Shown here: positions 24,619 to 32,955 of the stretch, piece after piece | How positions within the stretch are numbered: the first letter of the stretch is position 1 | Layout of the letters: the number at the start of each line of letters is the position of its first letter | Origin: Micromonospora coerulea | GTDB taxonomy: Bacteria > Actinomycetota > Actinomycetes > Mycobacteriales > Micromonosporaceae | Length of the DNA stretch: 64,000 nt | Direction of reading: 5' to 3' | Assembly (NCBI RefSeq): GCF_016598485.1 | Contig: NZ_JAEMUW010000018.1 | Span: forward strand, 90,986-154,985 | Notes under the pieces: model-generated | The model's input: only the letters and a program-made list of their open reading frames with translations | The model's database searches: none | Told to the model about the DNA's origin: nothing | Program-made: the position numbers and the translations under genes

Positions 24619-24828
24619 GGTGGGTCCCCTTCTCCACGGTCGTTCCGGTGCGGCCGACCTCGGGTGGCGAGGTGCACACCCGCCCCGAACGGTACCGGCG
24701 TCCGGGGCCCACCGACGCGTGACCGGCCTCACCACCGGCCGCGGACTGGGCCGCCCCGCTCGGCGCCGCGCCCACGGTGGTGGTGAGATGGACCGCGGGT
24801 CCGCGCGGCGGGCGGAGAGGGGCACCGG

Positions 24829-25674
24829 ATGAGTCGGGTCGTGGTCACCGGGGGCAGCGGCAAGCTGGGCCGGGCCGTCGTGGCGGAGTTGGTCGACCAC
24901 GGGTACGACGTGGTGAACCTGGACCTGGTCCCGCCGGCCGAACAGCGGTGTCCGTTCACCCGGATCGACCTGACCGACCAGGGCCAGGTGCTGGAGGCGT
25001 TCACCGGCATCGACGAGCGCTACTCCGGAGTCGACGCGGTGGTGCACCTGGCCGCCATTCCGGGCCCGGGCGTGGCCGGGAACGCGGTGACCTTCCGGAA
25101 CAACATCACCGCCAGCTACCACGTCTTCTCCGCGGCCCGGTCGGTCGGCATCACCAACGTGGTCTGGGCGTCCAGTGAGACGCTGCTCGGCCTGCCGTTC
25201 GAGACCCCGCCGCCGTACCTGCCGGTGGACGAGGAGTACCCGGCCCGACCGGAGACGTCATACGCGCTGGCCAAGCACCTGGAGGAGCAGCTGGTCGCCC
25301 AGTTCTGCCGCTGGGAGCCCCGGCTCAAGGCGATCGGGCTGCGCTTCTCCAACGTGATGGAGCCCGCCGACTACGCCGCCTTCCCGGGGTACGACGCCGA
25401 CCCGCGCCTGCGCTCATGGAACGCCTGGGGCTACATCGACGCCCGGGACGGCGCGCAGGCGGTCCGCCGGGCGCTGGCGCACGAGGCGACCGGGATGGAC
25501 GTCTTCATCATCGCCAACGCCGACACGGTGATGAGCCGGCCGAGCGCCGAGCTGGCCGCCGAGGTCTTCCCGGACGTGCCGCTACGCCGGGAGCTGACCG
25601 GCAACGAGACGCTGCTCTCCATCGACAAGGCCCGCCGGGTGCTCGGCTACGAGCCGACGCACGGCTGGCGGTGA
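24829..25674 (+). CDS. NAD-dependent epimerase/dehydratase (extended SDR)
   Basis: 281 residues. Rossmann motif VVTGGSGKLGRAVVAEL (GxxGxxG, residues 5-21), acidic residue after beta-2 (VNLDLVPP) favouring NAD, VVHLAAIPGPG, catalytic Ser in WASSETLLG (about 116) and YxxxK in TSYALAKHLEEQL (about 143-147). Similar to uronate-dehydrogenase/UDP-glucose-epimerase-like SDRs. AGAGG precedes the ATG. Substrate not assignable. Confidence 0.85.
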   Translation: MSRVVVTGGSGKLGRAVVAELVDHGYDVVNLDLVPPAEQRCPFTRIDLTDQGQVLEAFTGIDERYSGVDAVVHLAAIPGPGVAGNAVTFRNNITASYHVFSAARSVGITNVVWASSETLLGLPFETPPPYLPVDEEYPARPETSYALAKHLEEQLVAQFCRWEPRLKAIGLRFSNVMEPADYAAFPGYDADPRLRSWNAWGYIDARDGAQAVRRALAHEATGMDVFIIANADTVMSRPSAELAAEVFPDVPLRRELTGNETLLSIDKARRVLGYEPTHGWR

Positions 25675-25696
25675 GCGCGGCTGACTCGTGGGCGGG

Positions 25697-26122
25697 TCAG
25701 CGGGGGAAGGACGCCCAGATGTTCTTGGTGTCCTCGGTCGCGTACCAGCCGACGGCGAGGGAGACCGAGTGCGCCAGCAGCAGCCCGCGGCCGCCCGAGT
25801 CGAGCGGCTGGGTGTCGGCCAGCTCGGGCACGGTGGCCAGGTCGTGATCGGCGACGTCGAGGATGAAGCAGTCGTCGGCGGCGAGCAGCGTGACGATGGT
25901 CGGCGGGATGCCGTGCCGCAGCGCGTTGCTCGCCAGCTCGGTGGCGACCAGGACGACCAGGCCGGGCACCTCGTCGAGTTCCTCCCTCTGGGCCAGGCCG
26001 TAGCGGGTCAGCGCCGCGCGCAGCGACGCCCGCAGCGCGCGTAGTTCCGCGGCCGTGCGGAGGTCCCACCGTTCGAGTTCGGTGGCCTGCGGCGGTGGCG
26101 GTGACGTCCGGAGCTGACCCAT
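25697..26122 (-). CDS. Anti-sigma-type ATP-binding protein (RsbW/HATPase_c_2)
   Basis: 141 residues. N-box VVLVATELASNALRHG (about residues 58-73), a DVADHDLATVPELAD segment in place of the G1 box and SGGRGLLLAHSVSLAVGW (G2 box, about 110) define a GHKL ATPase of the serine-kinase anti-sigma group. Such proteins bind SigB/F-type sigma factors or phosphorylate STAS antagonists. It stands alone here, away from the STAS genes at 33 and 44 kb. A SigB/F-type promoter pattern ends 9 nt before the ATG, so the message may be leaderless. Confidence 0.85.
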   Translation of the reverse strand: MGQLRTSPPPPQATELERWDLRTAAELRALRASLRAALTRYGLAQREELDEVPGLVVLVATELASNALRHGIPPTIVTLLAADDCFILDVADHDLATVPELADTQPLDSGGRGLLLAHSVSLAVGWYATEDTKNIWASFPR

Positions 26123-26131
26123 GATCCCGCT

Positions 26132-26156
26132 TTACCCCGCGTAGCACCCGCCAACC
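26132..26156 (-). promoter_or_regulatory. SigB/F-type promoter candidate for the anti-sigma ATPase gene
   Basis: On the minus strand GGTT (26153-26156), 15-nt spacer, GGGTAA (26132-26137), then the ATG 9 nt on. Consistent with autoregulation of a partner-switching protein. Confidence 0.6.
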
Positions 26157-26205
26157 GGACGGGTCGACCGCCGGAACCCACCTCCCGGTGTGCGGGGGGC
26201 GTGGT

Positions 26206-26242
26206 CGGACCGGCCTCGGCCAGCAGTGCCGGGGCCGGTCCG
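26206..26242 (-). terminator. Hairpin after the methyltransferase gene
   Basis: CGGACCGGCCTCGGC (26206-26220) pairs with 26228-26242 over 15 positions with one G-U, 7-nt loop; it begins 5 nt beyond the methyltransferase stop. Confidence 0.7.
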
Positions 26243-26247
26243 AGCGC

Positions 26248-26994
26248 TCAGCGCCGGATCAGTGCGAAGACGCCCCAGCCGAGGTATTCCCGCTGGTAGC
26301 GGACGTGGCGGAGGGGATCCTCGGTCAACTCCTGGCGCAGCTCTCCGGCGAGCTCGTCGTCCGGGTTGGCGTCCAGCCAGCGGCGCAGGTTCAGCCAGTG
26401 CGCGGCCGCGTACCGGTCCCAGCTGTGCTGGTCGGCGAGGACCATCTCGACCAGGTCCCACCCGCACTCGCGGAAGAGCCCGACCAGACCGGGCAGGTCC
26501 CGGAACTGCTCCTTCGTCTCCGCGTGGCACCCCTCGACGGTCTCCCGGTCCGGCGGGTCGAGCCGCCAGTAGGGCTCCCCGACGAGCAGCATTCCGCCGG
26601 GTCGCAGGCTGCGCGCCAGGATCTCGATCGTGCCGGGAACACCCCCGCCGATCCAGGTGGCACCGACGCAGGCGGCCAGGCCGACCGGCTCCGGGGGTAC
26701 GAAGGTCGCGGCATCGCCGTGCGCGAACCGGACCCGGTCGGCGACGCCCAGTTCGGCCGCCCGACCCCGGGCCGCGGCGGTGAAGGACGTGCTGATGTCC
26801 ACCCCGGTGCCTACCACGCCGTGGTCGCGGGCCCAGGTGCAGAGCAGCTCGCCCTTCCCGCTGCACAGGTCGAGGACCGACGTGCCGGGCCGGAGCTTGA
26901 GGGCCCGCCCGAGGGTGGCCAGCTTGCCGGCGTCGAACGGGTTGAGGATGCGGAGGTCGCCCTCGCGGATGACGAAACTACGTGGCAGATCCAT
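26248..26994 (-). CDS. SAM-dependent class I methyltransferase
   Basis: 248 residues. Motif I VLDLCSGKGELLC (about residues 40-52), motif post-I GTGVDISTSF (about 63), motif II VRFAHGDAATFVPP (about 88), then LAACVGATWIGGG and the motif III region LRPGGMLLVGEPYWR (about 133). This is a Methyltransf_25/11-type fold of usual length. The Gly-Glu-Pro-Tyr ending of motif III is common to small-molecule methyltransferases. Substrate unknown. Terminator directly follows; divergent from the PHB depolymerase gene. Confidence 0.85.
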   Translation of the reverse strand: MDLPRSFVIREGDLRILNPFDAGKLATLGRALKLRPGTSVLDLCSGKGELLCTWARDHGVVGTGVDISTSFTAAARGRAAELGVADRVRFAHGDAATFVPPEPVGLAACVGATWIGGGVPGTIEILARSLRPGGMLLVGEPYWRLDPPDRETVEGCHAETKEQFRDLPGLVGLFRECGWDLVEMVLADQHSWDRYAAAHWLNLRRWLDANPDDELAGELRQELTEDPLRHVRYQREYLGWGVFALIRR

Positions 26995-27093
26995 GTCGGT
27001 GACTCCAGGAGGTCGAGGTCGGTGTGCGGCGGGGCTGACGACGGACGGCTCGGATCAGCACACTGGGCACCGGCACAAAAACACCCTCTTCGA

Positions 27094-27146
27094 CCTGTCG
27101 GAGTGACGTGCCGACAGGCTAAATCCCGCCCTGGCACCCGCCAACC
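27094..27146 (-). promoter_or_regulatory. Possible promoter and operator upstream of the methyltransferase gene
   Basis: On the minus strand TCCGGTTGGCGGGTGC (27134-27149), identical over 16 nt to the -35 area of the anti-sigma ATPase promoter, is followed by GGGATT (27122-27127) at a 15-nt spacing, and then by the dyad CCTGTCGG-N9-CCGACAGG (27094-27118). The dyad sits where a repressor could block transcription. Both readings are inference. Confidence 0.35.
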
Positions 27147-27200
27147 GGATTTCGGGTGGCCCAGCCACATTGCCCACGCCGCGCAGGTGTCGGCCGACCG

Positions 27201-27222
27201 GATATCTGCTGTGGTCGATATC
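27201..27222. promoter_or_regulatory. Twin GATATC sites before the PHB depolymerase gene
   Basis: Two GATATC hexamers at 27201-27206 and 27217-27222, 16 nt apart, in the AT-richest part of the gap 56-77 nt before the start codon. They may belong to the promoter or to an operator. Confidence 0.3.
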
Positions 27223-27277
27223 ACGCTAGCGTCCTGGCACGCCGGCTGGTCGCCGGCGCTCCGAACGGGAGAACGCC

Positions 27278-28312
27278 ATGAAGACACCGTGGAAAGCCGC
27301 CACCACCCTTGCCGCGGCCCTGCTCCTGGTCCTACCCGCCACCACCGCCGCGCGGGCCGCCAGCACGCCGTACACGAAGACCCCCGTCGCGGGGTCGCTG
27401 CGCAGCTACCCCGTCTCCGCCGTCTACGTCGCCGGGGTCTCCTCCGGCGGGTACCTGGCCACTCAGCTCCAGGTCGCCTACTCGGCGCGGATCCGGGGCG
27501 CCGCGATCTTCGCCGCCGGGCCGTACTACTGCGCGCAGAACAACGTCGCGCAGGCGCTCTACGGCTGCGGCGACAACAGCTACCCGACGTATCTGTCCAC
27601 GTTGGAGAGCTACACCCGCACCTGGGCGTCGTACGGCTGGATCGACGGCACCGGCAACCTCGCCGGCCAACCCGTGTACGTCTACCACGGCGGCAGCGAC
27701 AGCACGGTGAAGAAGTCCGTCACCGACGACCTGGCCCGCTACTACCAGGACTTCGGCGCCAGTGTGCGGTACGACGCCGGCAGCGCCGCCGGGCACGCCT
27801 GGGTCACCCCGTACGGCACGGTGGGCTGCACCGCGACCGCCTCGCCGTACCTGAACGACTGTGGCACCGACCCGCAGGGCGCCTTCCTCGGCAAGCTCCT
27901 CGGCTCGGTGGCCGCGCGGAACACCGGCCCGCTCGGCGGCACGCTGATCCGGTTCAGCCAGGACACCTTCGCGGTGAACGGCTGGGCCAACGGCCTGAGC
28001 ATGGACGCCAACGGCTTCGCGTACGTCCCGAGCACGTGCGCCGCCGGGCAGACCTGCCGGCTGCTGGTCGCCCTGCACGGCTGCCTACAGGGCTATGCCA
28101 AGGTCGGCACCGCCTTCGTCGACCGGGCCAACCTCAACCAGTACGCCGACACGAACCGGCTCATCGTGCTCTACCCGCAGGCGATCCCGTCCGGGGCGAA
28201 CCCGAACGGCTGCTGGGACTGGTGGGGTTACCTCGGTGGGACCAACTATCCGATCAAGGGCGGCGCCCAGGTCGAGACGATCATGAACATGGTCCGCCGG
28301 CTGGACGGCTGA
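27278..28312 (+). CDS. Secreted poly(3-hydroxybutyrate) depolymerase-like esterase
   Basis: 344 residues. Signal peptide 1-27 (ATTLAAALLLVLPATTAARA). Catalytic triad of the type found in single-domain fungal-like PHB depolymerases: Ser in VAGVSSGGYLATQ (about residue 56, lipase box GxSxG), Asp in YHGGSDSTVKK (about 141), His in SAAGHAWVTPYG (about 169). Tyr/Trp-rich surface (NGCWDWWGYLGG) near the end may bind polymer. Several Cys pairs suggest disulfides. No separate substrate-binding domain, so the enzyme is the compact type. Releases hydroxybutyrate from extracellular PHB granules or oligomers. Confidence 0.87.
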   Translation: MKTPWKAATTLAAALLLVLPATTAARAASTPYTKTPVAGSLRSYPVSAVYVAGVSSGGYLATQLQVAYSARIRGAAIFAAGPYYCAQNNVAQALYGCGDNSYPTYLSTLESYTRTWASYGWIDGTGNLAGQPVYVYHGGSDSTVKKSVTDDLARYYQDFGASVRYDAGSAAGHAWVTPYGTVGCTATASPYLNDCGTDPQGAFLGKLLGSVAARNTGPLGGTLIRFSQDTFAVNGWANGLSMDANGFAYVPSTCAAGQTCRLLVALHGCLQGYAKVGTAFVDRANLNQYADTNRLIVLYPQAIPSGANPNGCWDWWGYLGGTNYPIKGGAQVETIMNMVRRLDG

Positions 28313-28320
28313 GCCGCCCG

Positions 28321-28374
28321 GTGCCCGGGGCCGCGAAACCGCGATGAAACCGCGGTGATCCCCGCCCCGGGCAC
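28321..28374. terminator. Inverted repeat between convergent depolymerase and SDR genes
   Basis: GTGCCCGGGG (28321-28330) pairs with CCCCGGGCAC (28365-28374); inside lies CCGCG...CGCGG pairing (28331-28335 with 28350-28354). Confidence 0.55.
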
Positions 28375-28410
28375 GCTGCCGGCATGACGACAGCCCCGCC
28401 ACGGCCGGCG

Positions 28411-29337
28411 TCAGACCTCCGACGCCCCCGACGCGTCGTCGCCCGTCGCCTTACGTGCCTCGACGTCCGCCTTGAAGGCGGCGATGTAGTCCGGCAGCCG
28501 GCGCTTCGGCGCCCACCCGAGCGAGCGGGCCTTCGTGGTGTCGGCCTGCCCGCGGACCCGCTCGCCCTGCCGGGCCGGCACCAGGGTGTAGTTGTCGGTG
28601 AACATGCCGGCCACCTCGGCCAGCGGCCACTCGTGGCCGTAACCCAGCAGGTAACCGTCCCCGCTGCCGTCGCGGTAGCAGGCGAGGATGCCGTCGATGA
28701 TGTCGTCCACGTGCGTGAAGTCCCGGGTCTGGGTGCCGGGCGCGACCACGCTTAGCGGCTCGCCGCGCTCGTACTGCGACTCGAAGATCCCGATGACGGT
28801 GGCGTACTTGCCGTCCTTGATGTGACCCGGGCCGTACACGTTGTAGAAGTACGTGATGACGTAGTCCAGGCCGTACCAGTTGGCGAAGTTCTTGATGTAC
28901 TCGACGTTCTTCGCCTTCGTCCAGGCGTAGGGGCTCAGGTTCTCGTCCTGCCCGTCGTTGCCGAACTTCGAGCTCGACCCGGCGTACACCAGCCGGGCGC
29001 CGTGCCGGTCGCAGAACCGGACGACCTCCTTGGTGCCGTGGAGGTTGAGCTCCCAGCACAGGTCCAGCTCGTCGAAGCTCTGCACGATGCGTGCGTACTC
29101 CCCGAGGTGGAACACGGCCGTCGGGCTGGGCAGGCCCGCCTTGTCCCATTCCTCGTTGATGTCGACGGTGCTGACGTCGAGGTGGGTGACCCGTGGATCC
29201 TCGATGCGGATGCCGGGCGTGCCCGGCAGGTAGATGTCGACGGACACGATCTGTGCGTCGGGGAAGGCTTTGAGCAGTGCTCGGATGAGGTGCGAGCCGA
29301 CGAAGCCCGCCCCGCCGGTGACGGCGAAGACATGCAT
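28411..29337 (-). CDS. NAD-dependent sugar-nucleotide epimerase/dehydratase (extended SDR)
   Basis: 308 residues from ATG 29337, where GGAGAAG sits 7 nt upstream; a nearer-cap ATG at 29361 lacks an RBS. VFAVTGGAGFVGSHLIRAL is the NAD site; HLGEYARIVQSFDE replaces the usual HLAA loop; catalytic Ser lies in VYAGSSSKFGNDG (about 128) and Tyr/Lys in SPYAWTKAKN (about 144-148). RDFTHVDDIIDGI and the Asn in FYNVYGPGHIKDG match UDP-sugar epimerases. Closest in style to 4-epimerases/dehydratases of polysaccharide loci. Divergent from an RmlB-like gene with 146 nt between, suggesting a shared sugar pathway. Confidence 0.85.
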   Translation of the reverse strand: MHVFAVTGGAGFVGSHLIRALLKAFPDAQIVSVDIYLPGTPGIRIEDPRVTHLDVSTVDINEEWDKAGLPSPTAVFHLGEYARIVQSFDELDLCWELNLHGTKEVVRFCDRHGARLVYAGSSSKFGNDGQDENLSPYAWTKAKNVEYIKNFANWYGLDYVITYFYNVYGPGHIKDGKYATVIGIFESQYERGEPLSVVAPGTQTRDFTHVDDIIDGILACYRDGSGDGYLLGYGHEWPLAEVAGMFTDNYTLVPARQGERVRGQADTTKARSLGWAPKRRLPDYIAAFKADVEARKATGDDASGASEV

Positions 29338-29483
29338 TGTGCTCTTCTCCAGTTCAGGCATGAGATCGACTGGCAGACTATGCGACCGGCCGGCCAGGGG
29401 AGCGGTTGAGGTCGACCCGGCGTGCTGCCTCCGCCGCGCCGACCAGCCCTGGGGCGGTCGGACCGGTGTCTAAACTCGCACCC

Positions 29484-30485
29484 ATGTCATCGATCATGAT
29501 TACCGGCGGCGCGGGCTTCATCGGTTCCCACTTCACGAAGCGGTGGGCGGCGGAGCACCCCGGTGATCGGATCGTCGTGGTGGACGCGCTCACCTACGCC
29601 GGTGACCCGCGGACCCTGGCCGACGTCGCCGGCGAGGTGATCCTCGTCCAGGCCGACATCGGTGACCGCGAGGCCATGGAGCGGACCCTGCGCGAGCACC
29701 GGATCGAGGTGATCGTCAACTTCGCCGCCGAGTCGCACAACAGCCGGGCGGTGCTGGGCCCCTCGGTCTTCTTCCAGACCAACGTCCTCGGCACCCAGAC
29801 GCTCCTCGACGCCGCGCTGCGGCACGGCGTCGGGCGGTTCCATCACATCTCCACCTGCGAGGTCTACGGCGACCTGAGCCTCGACTCGGACGAGTCGTTC
29901 ACGGAGGAGTCCCCCTACCGGCCGCGCACCCCGTACAGCGCGAGCAAGGCCGGCGCGGACCATGTGGTCCGGGCCTACCACCAGACCTACGGGCTGCCCG
30001 TGACGATCTCGAACTGCGTCAACAACTACGGGCCGTACCAGTTCCCGGAGAAGGTGCTGCCGCTGTTCGTCTCCCGGGCGCTTCGCGGGGAGAGCCTGCC
30101 GCTGTACCGGTCGACCGGGAACCGGCGGGAATGGATCCACGCCGTCGACCACTGCCGCGCGATCGAGTCCGTGCTGGCCAACGGGCGGGTCGGCGAGACG
30201 TACCACGTCGGCACGGGCGTGGAGGCCAGCATCGCGGAGCTGGCCGACCTGGTCCTCAGCGAGCTGGGGCTGCCGGATTCGCGCAAGCAGTTGGTCCCGG
30301 ACCGGCCCGGTCACGACCGGCGCTATGTGCTCGACTGGACCAAGATCCGCACCGAGTTGGGCTGGACGCCGACCGTGCCGTTCGAGGACGGCGTGCGGGA
30401 GACGATCCGCTGGTACGTGCGGAACCCGGCCTGGTGGGAGCCGTTGCTGGAGCGGACGGCGGTGACCGAGACCCAGTGGGGGTAG
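29484..30485 (+). CDS. RmlB-like sugar-nucleotide dehydratase with altered active-site triad
   Basis: 333 residues from ATG 29484 (alternative ATG 29496). MITGGAGFIGSHFTKRW, VVVDALTYAGDPRTLADV and NNYGPYQFPEKVLPLF are dTDP-glucose 4,6-dehydratase (RmlB) features, as is the YSASKAGADH YxxxK site. Yet the dehydration motif, STDEVYG in RmlB, reads STCEVYG (about residue 124): the Asp that protonates the leaving C6 hydroxyl is Cys. The AAESHVDRS loop also reads AAESHNSRA. The overall fold is unchanged, so the enzyme may be a decarboxylase or epimerase on an RmlB scaffold, or a slow dehydratase. No rmlA, C or D gene is near. Confidence 0.8.
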   Translation: MSSIMITGGAGFIGSHFTKRWAAEHPGDRIVVVDALTYAGDPRTLADVAGEVILVQADIGDREAMERTLREHRIEVIVNFAAESHNSRAVLGPSVFFQTNVLGTQTLLDAALRHGVGRFHHISTCEVYGDLSLDSDESFTEESPYRPRTPYSASKAGADHVVRAYHQTYGLPVTISNCVNNYGPYQFPEKVLPLFVSRALRGESLPLYRSTGNRREWIHAVDHCRAIESVLANGRVGETYHVGTGVEASIAELADLVLSELGLPDSRKQLVPDRPGHDRRYVLDWTKIRTELGWTPTVPFEDGVRETIRWYVRNPAWWEPLLERTAVTETQWG

Positions 30486-30678
30486 CGGTCGGTTCCGCCG
30501 CGCGGCGGCGACCGGTGGTCACCACCGCCCGAGGACCTCGGTCGTCCGGTTGGTGACGGATTTCGTCCCGCGCTGACCTCGCCGGGGCTTCTGTCCGGCG
30601 CTTGCGGGGTCGAGCGCCGCCGATCCGGCCTCCTCGGCAGTGCGTACCGGCCGGCCGGTGGGATACCGTCGCCACGTG

Positions 30679-30894
30679 ATGGTCGAGGAGCACTGGTGGA
30701 ACGGGGACACGACAACCCGTGGTCGCCGCGACGTGTACATCCGCACCGACGGGCGTCGGTGGGAGGTCCAGGCGCAGATCGGTGGCGCGCTGGGCCGGTC
30801 GAAGGTGCAGGAGTGCCCCAGCCGTGGTTCGGCGAGCATCCTCGCCGGGGCGTGGCGCGGCGGCGACCCGGCCTGGCGCGAACTGCCCCGCTGA
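30679..30894 (+). CDS. Conserved small hypothetical protein
   Basis: 71 residues: MVEEHWWNGDTTTRGRRDVY, then an IRTDGRRWEVQAQIGG strand pair and RGSASILAGAWRGGDPAWRE. It reads like a small beta-alpha domain seen in Micromonosporaceae next to signalling genes. No RBS is clear before ATG 30679 or the GTG at 30676. Function unknown. Confidence 0.55.
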   Translation: MVEEHWWNGDTTTRGRRDVYIRTDGRRWEVQAQIGGALGRSKVQECPSRGSASILAGAWRGGDPAWRELPR

Positions 30895-30928
30895 CCACCG
30901 CGACGCCCCCGACCCGGGCGCGGTCAGC
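30890..30928. terminator. Inverted repeat spanning both convergent stop codons
   Basis: GCTGACC (30890-30896) pairs with GGTCAGC (30922-30928), with further CGCG/CGCG pairing inside. The stop codons of both flanking genes lie in the arms. Confidence 0.4.
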
Positions 30929-31928
30929 CGGCCGGTTGGCGGTGGCTGCCCGGGTGCGGGAAGTGCAACCGCACGCTGGTGCTGCTTCCCCCGGAATGCA
31001 TGGTCACCACGTCGGCGAGCTGCCGGACCAGCCAGAGACCCCGCCCGCCGATCCGGTCCGCGCTGCCGGGCCGGTGGTAGCCGGCCGTCGGCGGGATGCG
31101 CCCCCCTCCCGAGTCGTCGACCTGGACGATGAGCATGTCACGGTGGTGCCAGCCGCGCAGGCGTACCGGAAGTGATCCGTGCACCAGGCCGTTGGTCGCC
31201 ACCTCGGTCACCGCGACGGCGATGTCATCCGTCGCGTCGGCATCGAACGACCTCGCCACGGCCCACCGGTGCAGCGCGCCCCGCAGCGCGCGGAGCTGGT
31301 CCAGTTCGACGAGGTCCAGGTCGAGGTCGACCACCGACGGCGCCGGGTCCAGCGGGATCTCGCTGCGCACCCGCAGGTAGTCGGCGGCCGGGACGTAGCC
31401 CGCGTTGGGTTGCCGGCCGTCCGCGGTGAGCTCGTGATTGTGCAGGTCACGGACCCTCTCGATGAGGACCGCGGGATGCCGCCGGCTGTCCCAGAGGCAG
31501 GTGACCGCGCAGCCGTACCCGGCGTACGCGTCGCCGCAGGCGGACTCGTACGACAGGTGCGCCGTGGCGCGGTCCACCGGGGCGTCGGGTGCCGGGTCGG
31601 CGGACACGTCGGGTTCGGTGATCACGTGGACCGGGCTGCCGGCGGCGTGCTGCGCGGCCAGATACCGGCGAAGCCCCTCGTAGGCGAAGCCCAGCCGGAG
31701 GTGGAAGGCGGCCCGTTCGCCCCATTCGAGCCGGTCGGCCAGCCCGCCCAGGGTGTCGCGGATGACCCGTTCGACGTGCGCGCCGACCACCAGGTGGACC
31801 CGTTCCCGGGCGTCCAGTGACCGCCGCAGCGCGGGGATGAGCCGATCACGCAGGGTCTCGTCCGAGTCCACGATCAGTGCGGCGTGCACGAACTGGCCCG
31901 CCGTGGGCGAGATCTGGCCGGCGGTCAT
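30924..31928 (-). CDS. MEDS-domain sensor fused to a GHKL (anti-sigma-type) ATPase
   Basis: 334 residues from ATG 31928 (GGAGGAGG upstream). Residues 10-190 are a MEDS/DcmR-like sensory domain (PF14417): FVHAALIVDSDETLRDRLIP, WDSRRHPAVLIERVRDLHN and THELTADG-like end. Residues 205-330 are a HATPase_c_2 domain: VAVTEVATNGLVHG (N box), VQVDDSGGGRIPP (G1) and RIGGRGLWLVRQLADVV (G2). There is no HisKA dimerisation or phospho-acceptor His, so it is more likely a sigma-regulating kinase or binding protein than a two-component kinase. It would link a cytosolic signal to the STAS/sigma network nearby. Confidence 0.85.
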   Translation of the reverse strand: MTAGQISPTAGQFVHAALIVDSDETLRDRLIPALRRSLDARERVHLVVGAHVERVIRDTLGGLADRLEWGERAAFHLRLGFAYEGLRRYLAAQHAAGSPVHVITEPDVSADPAPDAPVDRATAHLSYESACGDAYAGYGCAVTCLWDSRRHPAVLIERVRDLHNHELTADGRQPNAGYVPAADYLRVRSEIPLDPAPSVVDLDLDLVELDQLRALRGALHRWAVARSFDADATDDIAVAVTEVATNGLVHGSLPVRLRGWHHRDMLIVQVDDSGGGRIPPTAGYHRPGSADRIGGRGLWLVRQLADVVTMHSGGSSTSVRLHFPHPGSHRQPAG

Positions 31929-32026
31929 CGGCCCTCCTCCCGGGGCACTCGGGGCCCGGGGCCGGCGCCGCCGATCCACCCCACGGCGTCGGGGGTGGAT
32001 GCCGGGGCCGGGCGCCGGTCCGCCAT
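31925..32026 (-). CDS. Possible 33-residue leader peptide gene overlapping the MEDS gene
   Basis: ATG 32026 opens a 33-codon frame (MADRRPAPASTPDAVGWIGG...) whose TGA overlaps the MEDS gene ATG as ATGA. That overlap is the usual form of coupling, but the peptide is low complexity, no firm RBS precedes it, and no homologue is recognised. It lies in the otherwise gene-free 316-nt gap 31929-32244, in which I see nothing else certain. Confidence 0.25.
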   Translation of the reverse strand: MADRRPAPASTPDAVGWIGGAGPGPRVPREEGR

Positions 32027-32244
32027 GTGCCACCACGCCTTCCGGGAGGTCGGGGAAAGCCGGGGCGGTACGGTGTCGGCGCAGCTGTCGATGTCGGTGG
32101 CGCGCCTGACGGGGTAGCTCCCGTGGGACGAGCCTAGCGCGCCCCTCCGACCCCCGCTCGGCTCCGCACGTACCGTGTCGGGACGCCCGACCGGACGTGC
32201 GGTGCCGGCCGCGCCGGTGCCCGGGTCGCGCCGGCCGGGGTCGG

Positions 32245-32955
32245 CTACTCCCGCGGCCCCTTCGAGGCCCGCTCGACCAGGGACTCGGCGACCTCCCGGA
32301 GCTTGCGGTTGGAGTCCTGCGACACCCGGGCCAGGATGGCGAACGCCTCGTCCGCCGTGCACCGGCGCTGGCCCATGATGATGCCCTTGGCCTGCTCGAT
32401 CACCGCCCGGCTCTGCATCGCCGCCTGCATCTGCTGGGCCAGGGTGGCGGTGCTCTCGTAGAGCTGCACGTTGGCCAGCGCGATGGCGGCGTGAGCCGCG
32501 AGCGTCTGGGCCAGGTCGATCACCCGGTCGAAGACCCGGGGAGCGCTGCCGTAGATGTTGAGCGCGCCGACCATCGCCTCCTGTATCGGCAGTCCGATCG
32601 AGAGCGAGCTGGCCGCGCCGGCCGCGTACGCCCGGGCGGCCCACTCCGGCCAGCGGCTCTCGGCCGTCATGTCGGGCACCAGCATGGCGGTCCCGGTGGT
32701 GGCGGCGTCCAGGCAGGGGCCGCGGCCCTGCTCGTACTGCCACTCGTCCAGCTTGAGCGCGAGGTCCCCGGTGTGCGCCGCGGTGTACGCCTCGGAACCC
32801 TGGATCAGGGTGACCGACACCTCGGCGGTGCCGGGGATGGTCTCCTTGGCGACCGAGGCGATGTTCGACAGCACGACGTCGAGGTCGGCTTCGTCGTGCT
32901 TGATCCTCCCGAGTCTGATCAGGGCTTCGGCGAGATCGAGGGGTGCCTGCGGCAT
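32245..32955 (-). CDS. GAF-ANTAR transcription antiterminator
   Basis: 236 residues from ATG 32955. GAF domain at about 20-160 (PGTAEVSVTLIQGSEAYTAA, WQYEQGRGPCLDAA, IGLPIQEAMVGALNIYG) and ANTAR domain at about 170-228 (RAVIEQAKGIIMGQRRCTADEAF, ILARVSQDSNRKLREV). ANTAR domains bind paired hexaloop RNA hairpins to prevent termination; the GAF part senses a small ligand or protein. The E-Q-A-K-G-I-I-M helix and the conserved Ala/aromatic positions are intact. It is one of three close paralogues in the window. Confidence 0.9.
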   Translation of the reverse strand: MPQAPLDLAEALIRLGRIKHDEADLDVVLSNIASVAKETIPGTAEVSVTLIQGSEAYTAAHTGDLALKLDEWQYEQGRGPCLDAATTGTAMLVPDMTAESRWPEWAARAYAAGAASSLSIGLPIQEAMVGALNIYGSAPRVFDRVIDLAQTLAAHAAIALANVQLYESTATLAQQMQAAMQSRAVIEQAKGIIMGQRRCTADEAFAILARVSQDSNRKLREVAESLVERASKGPRE

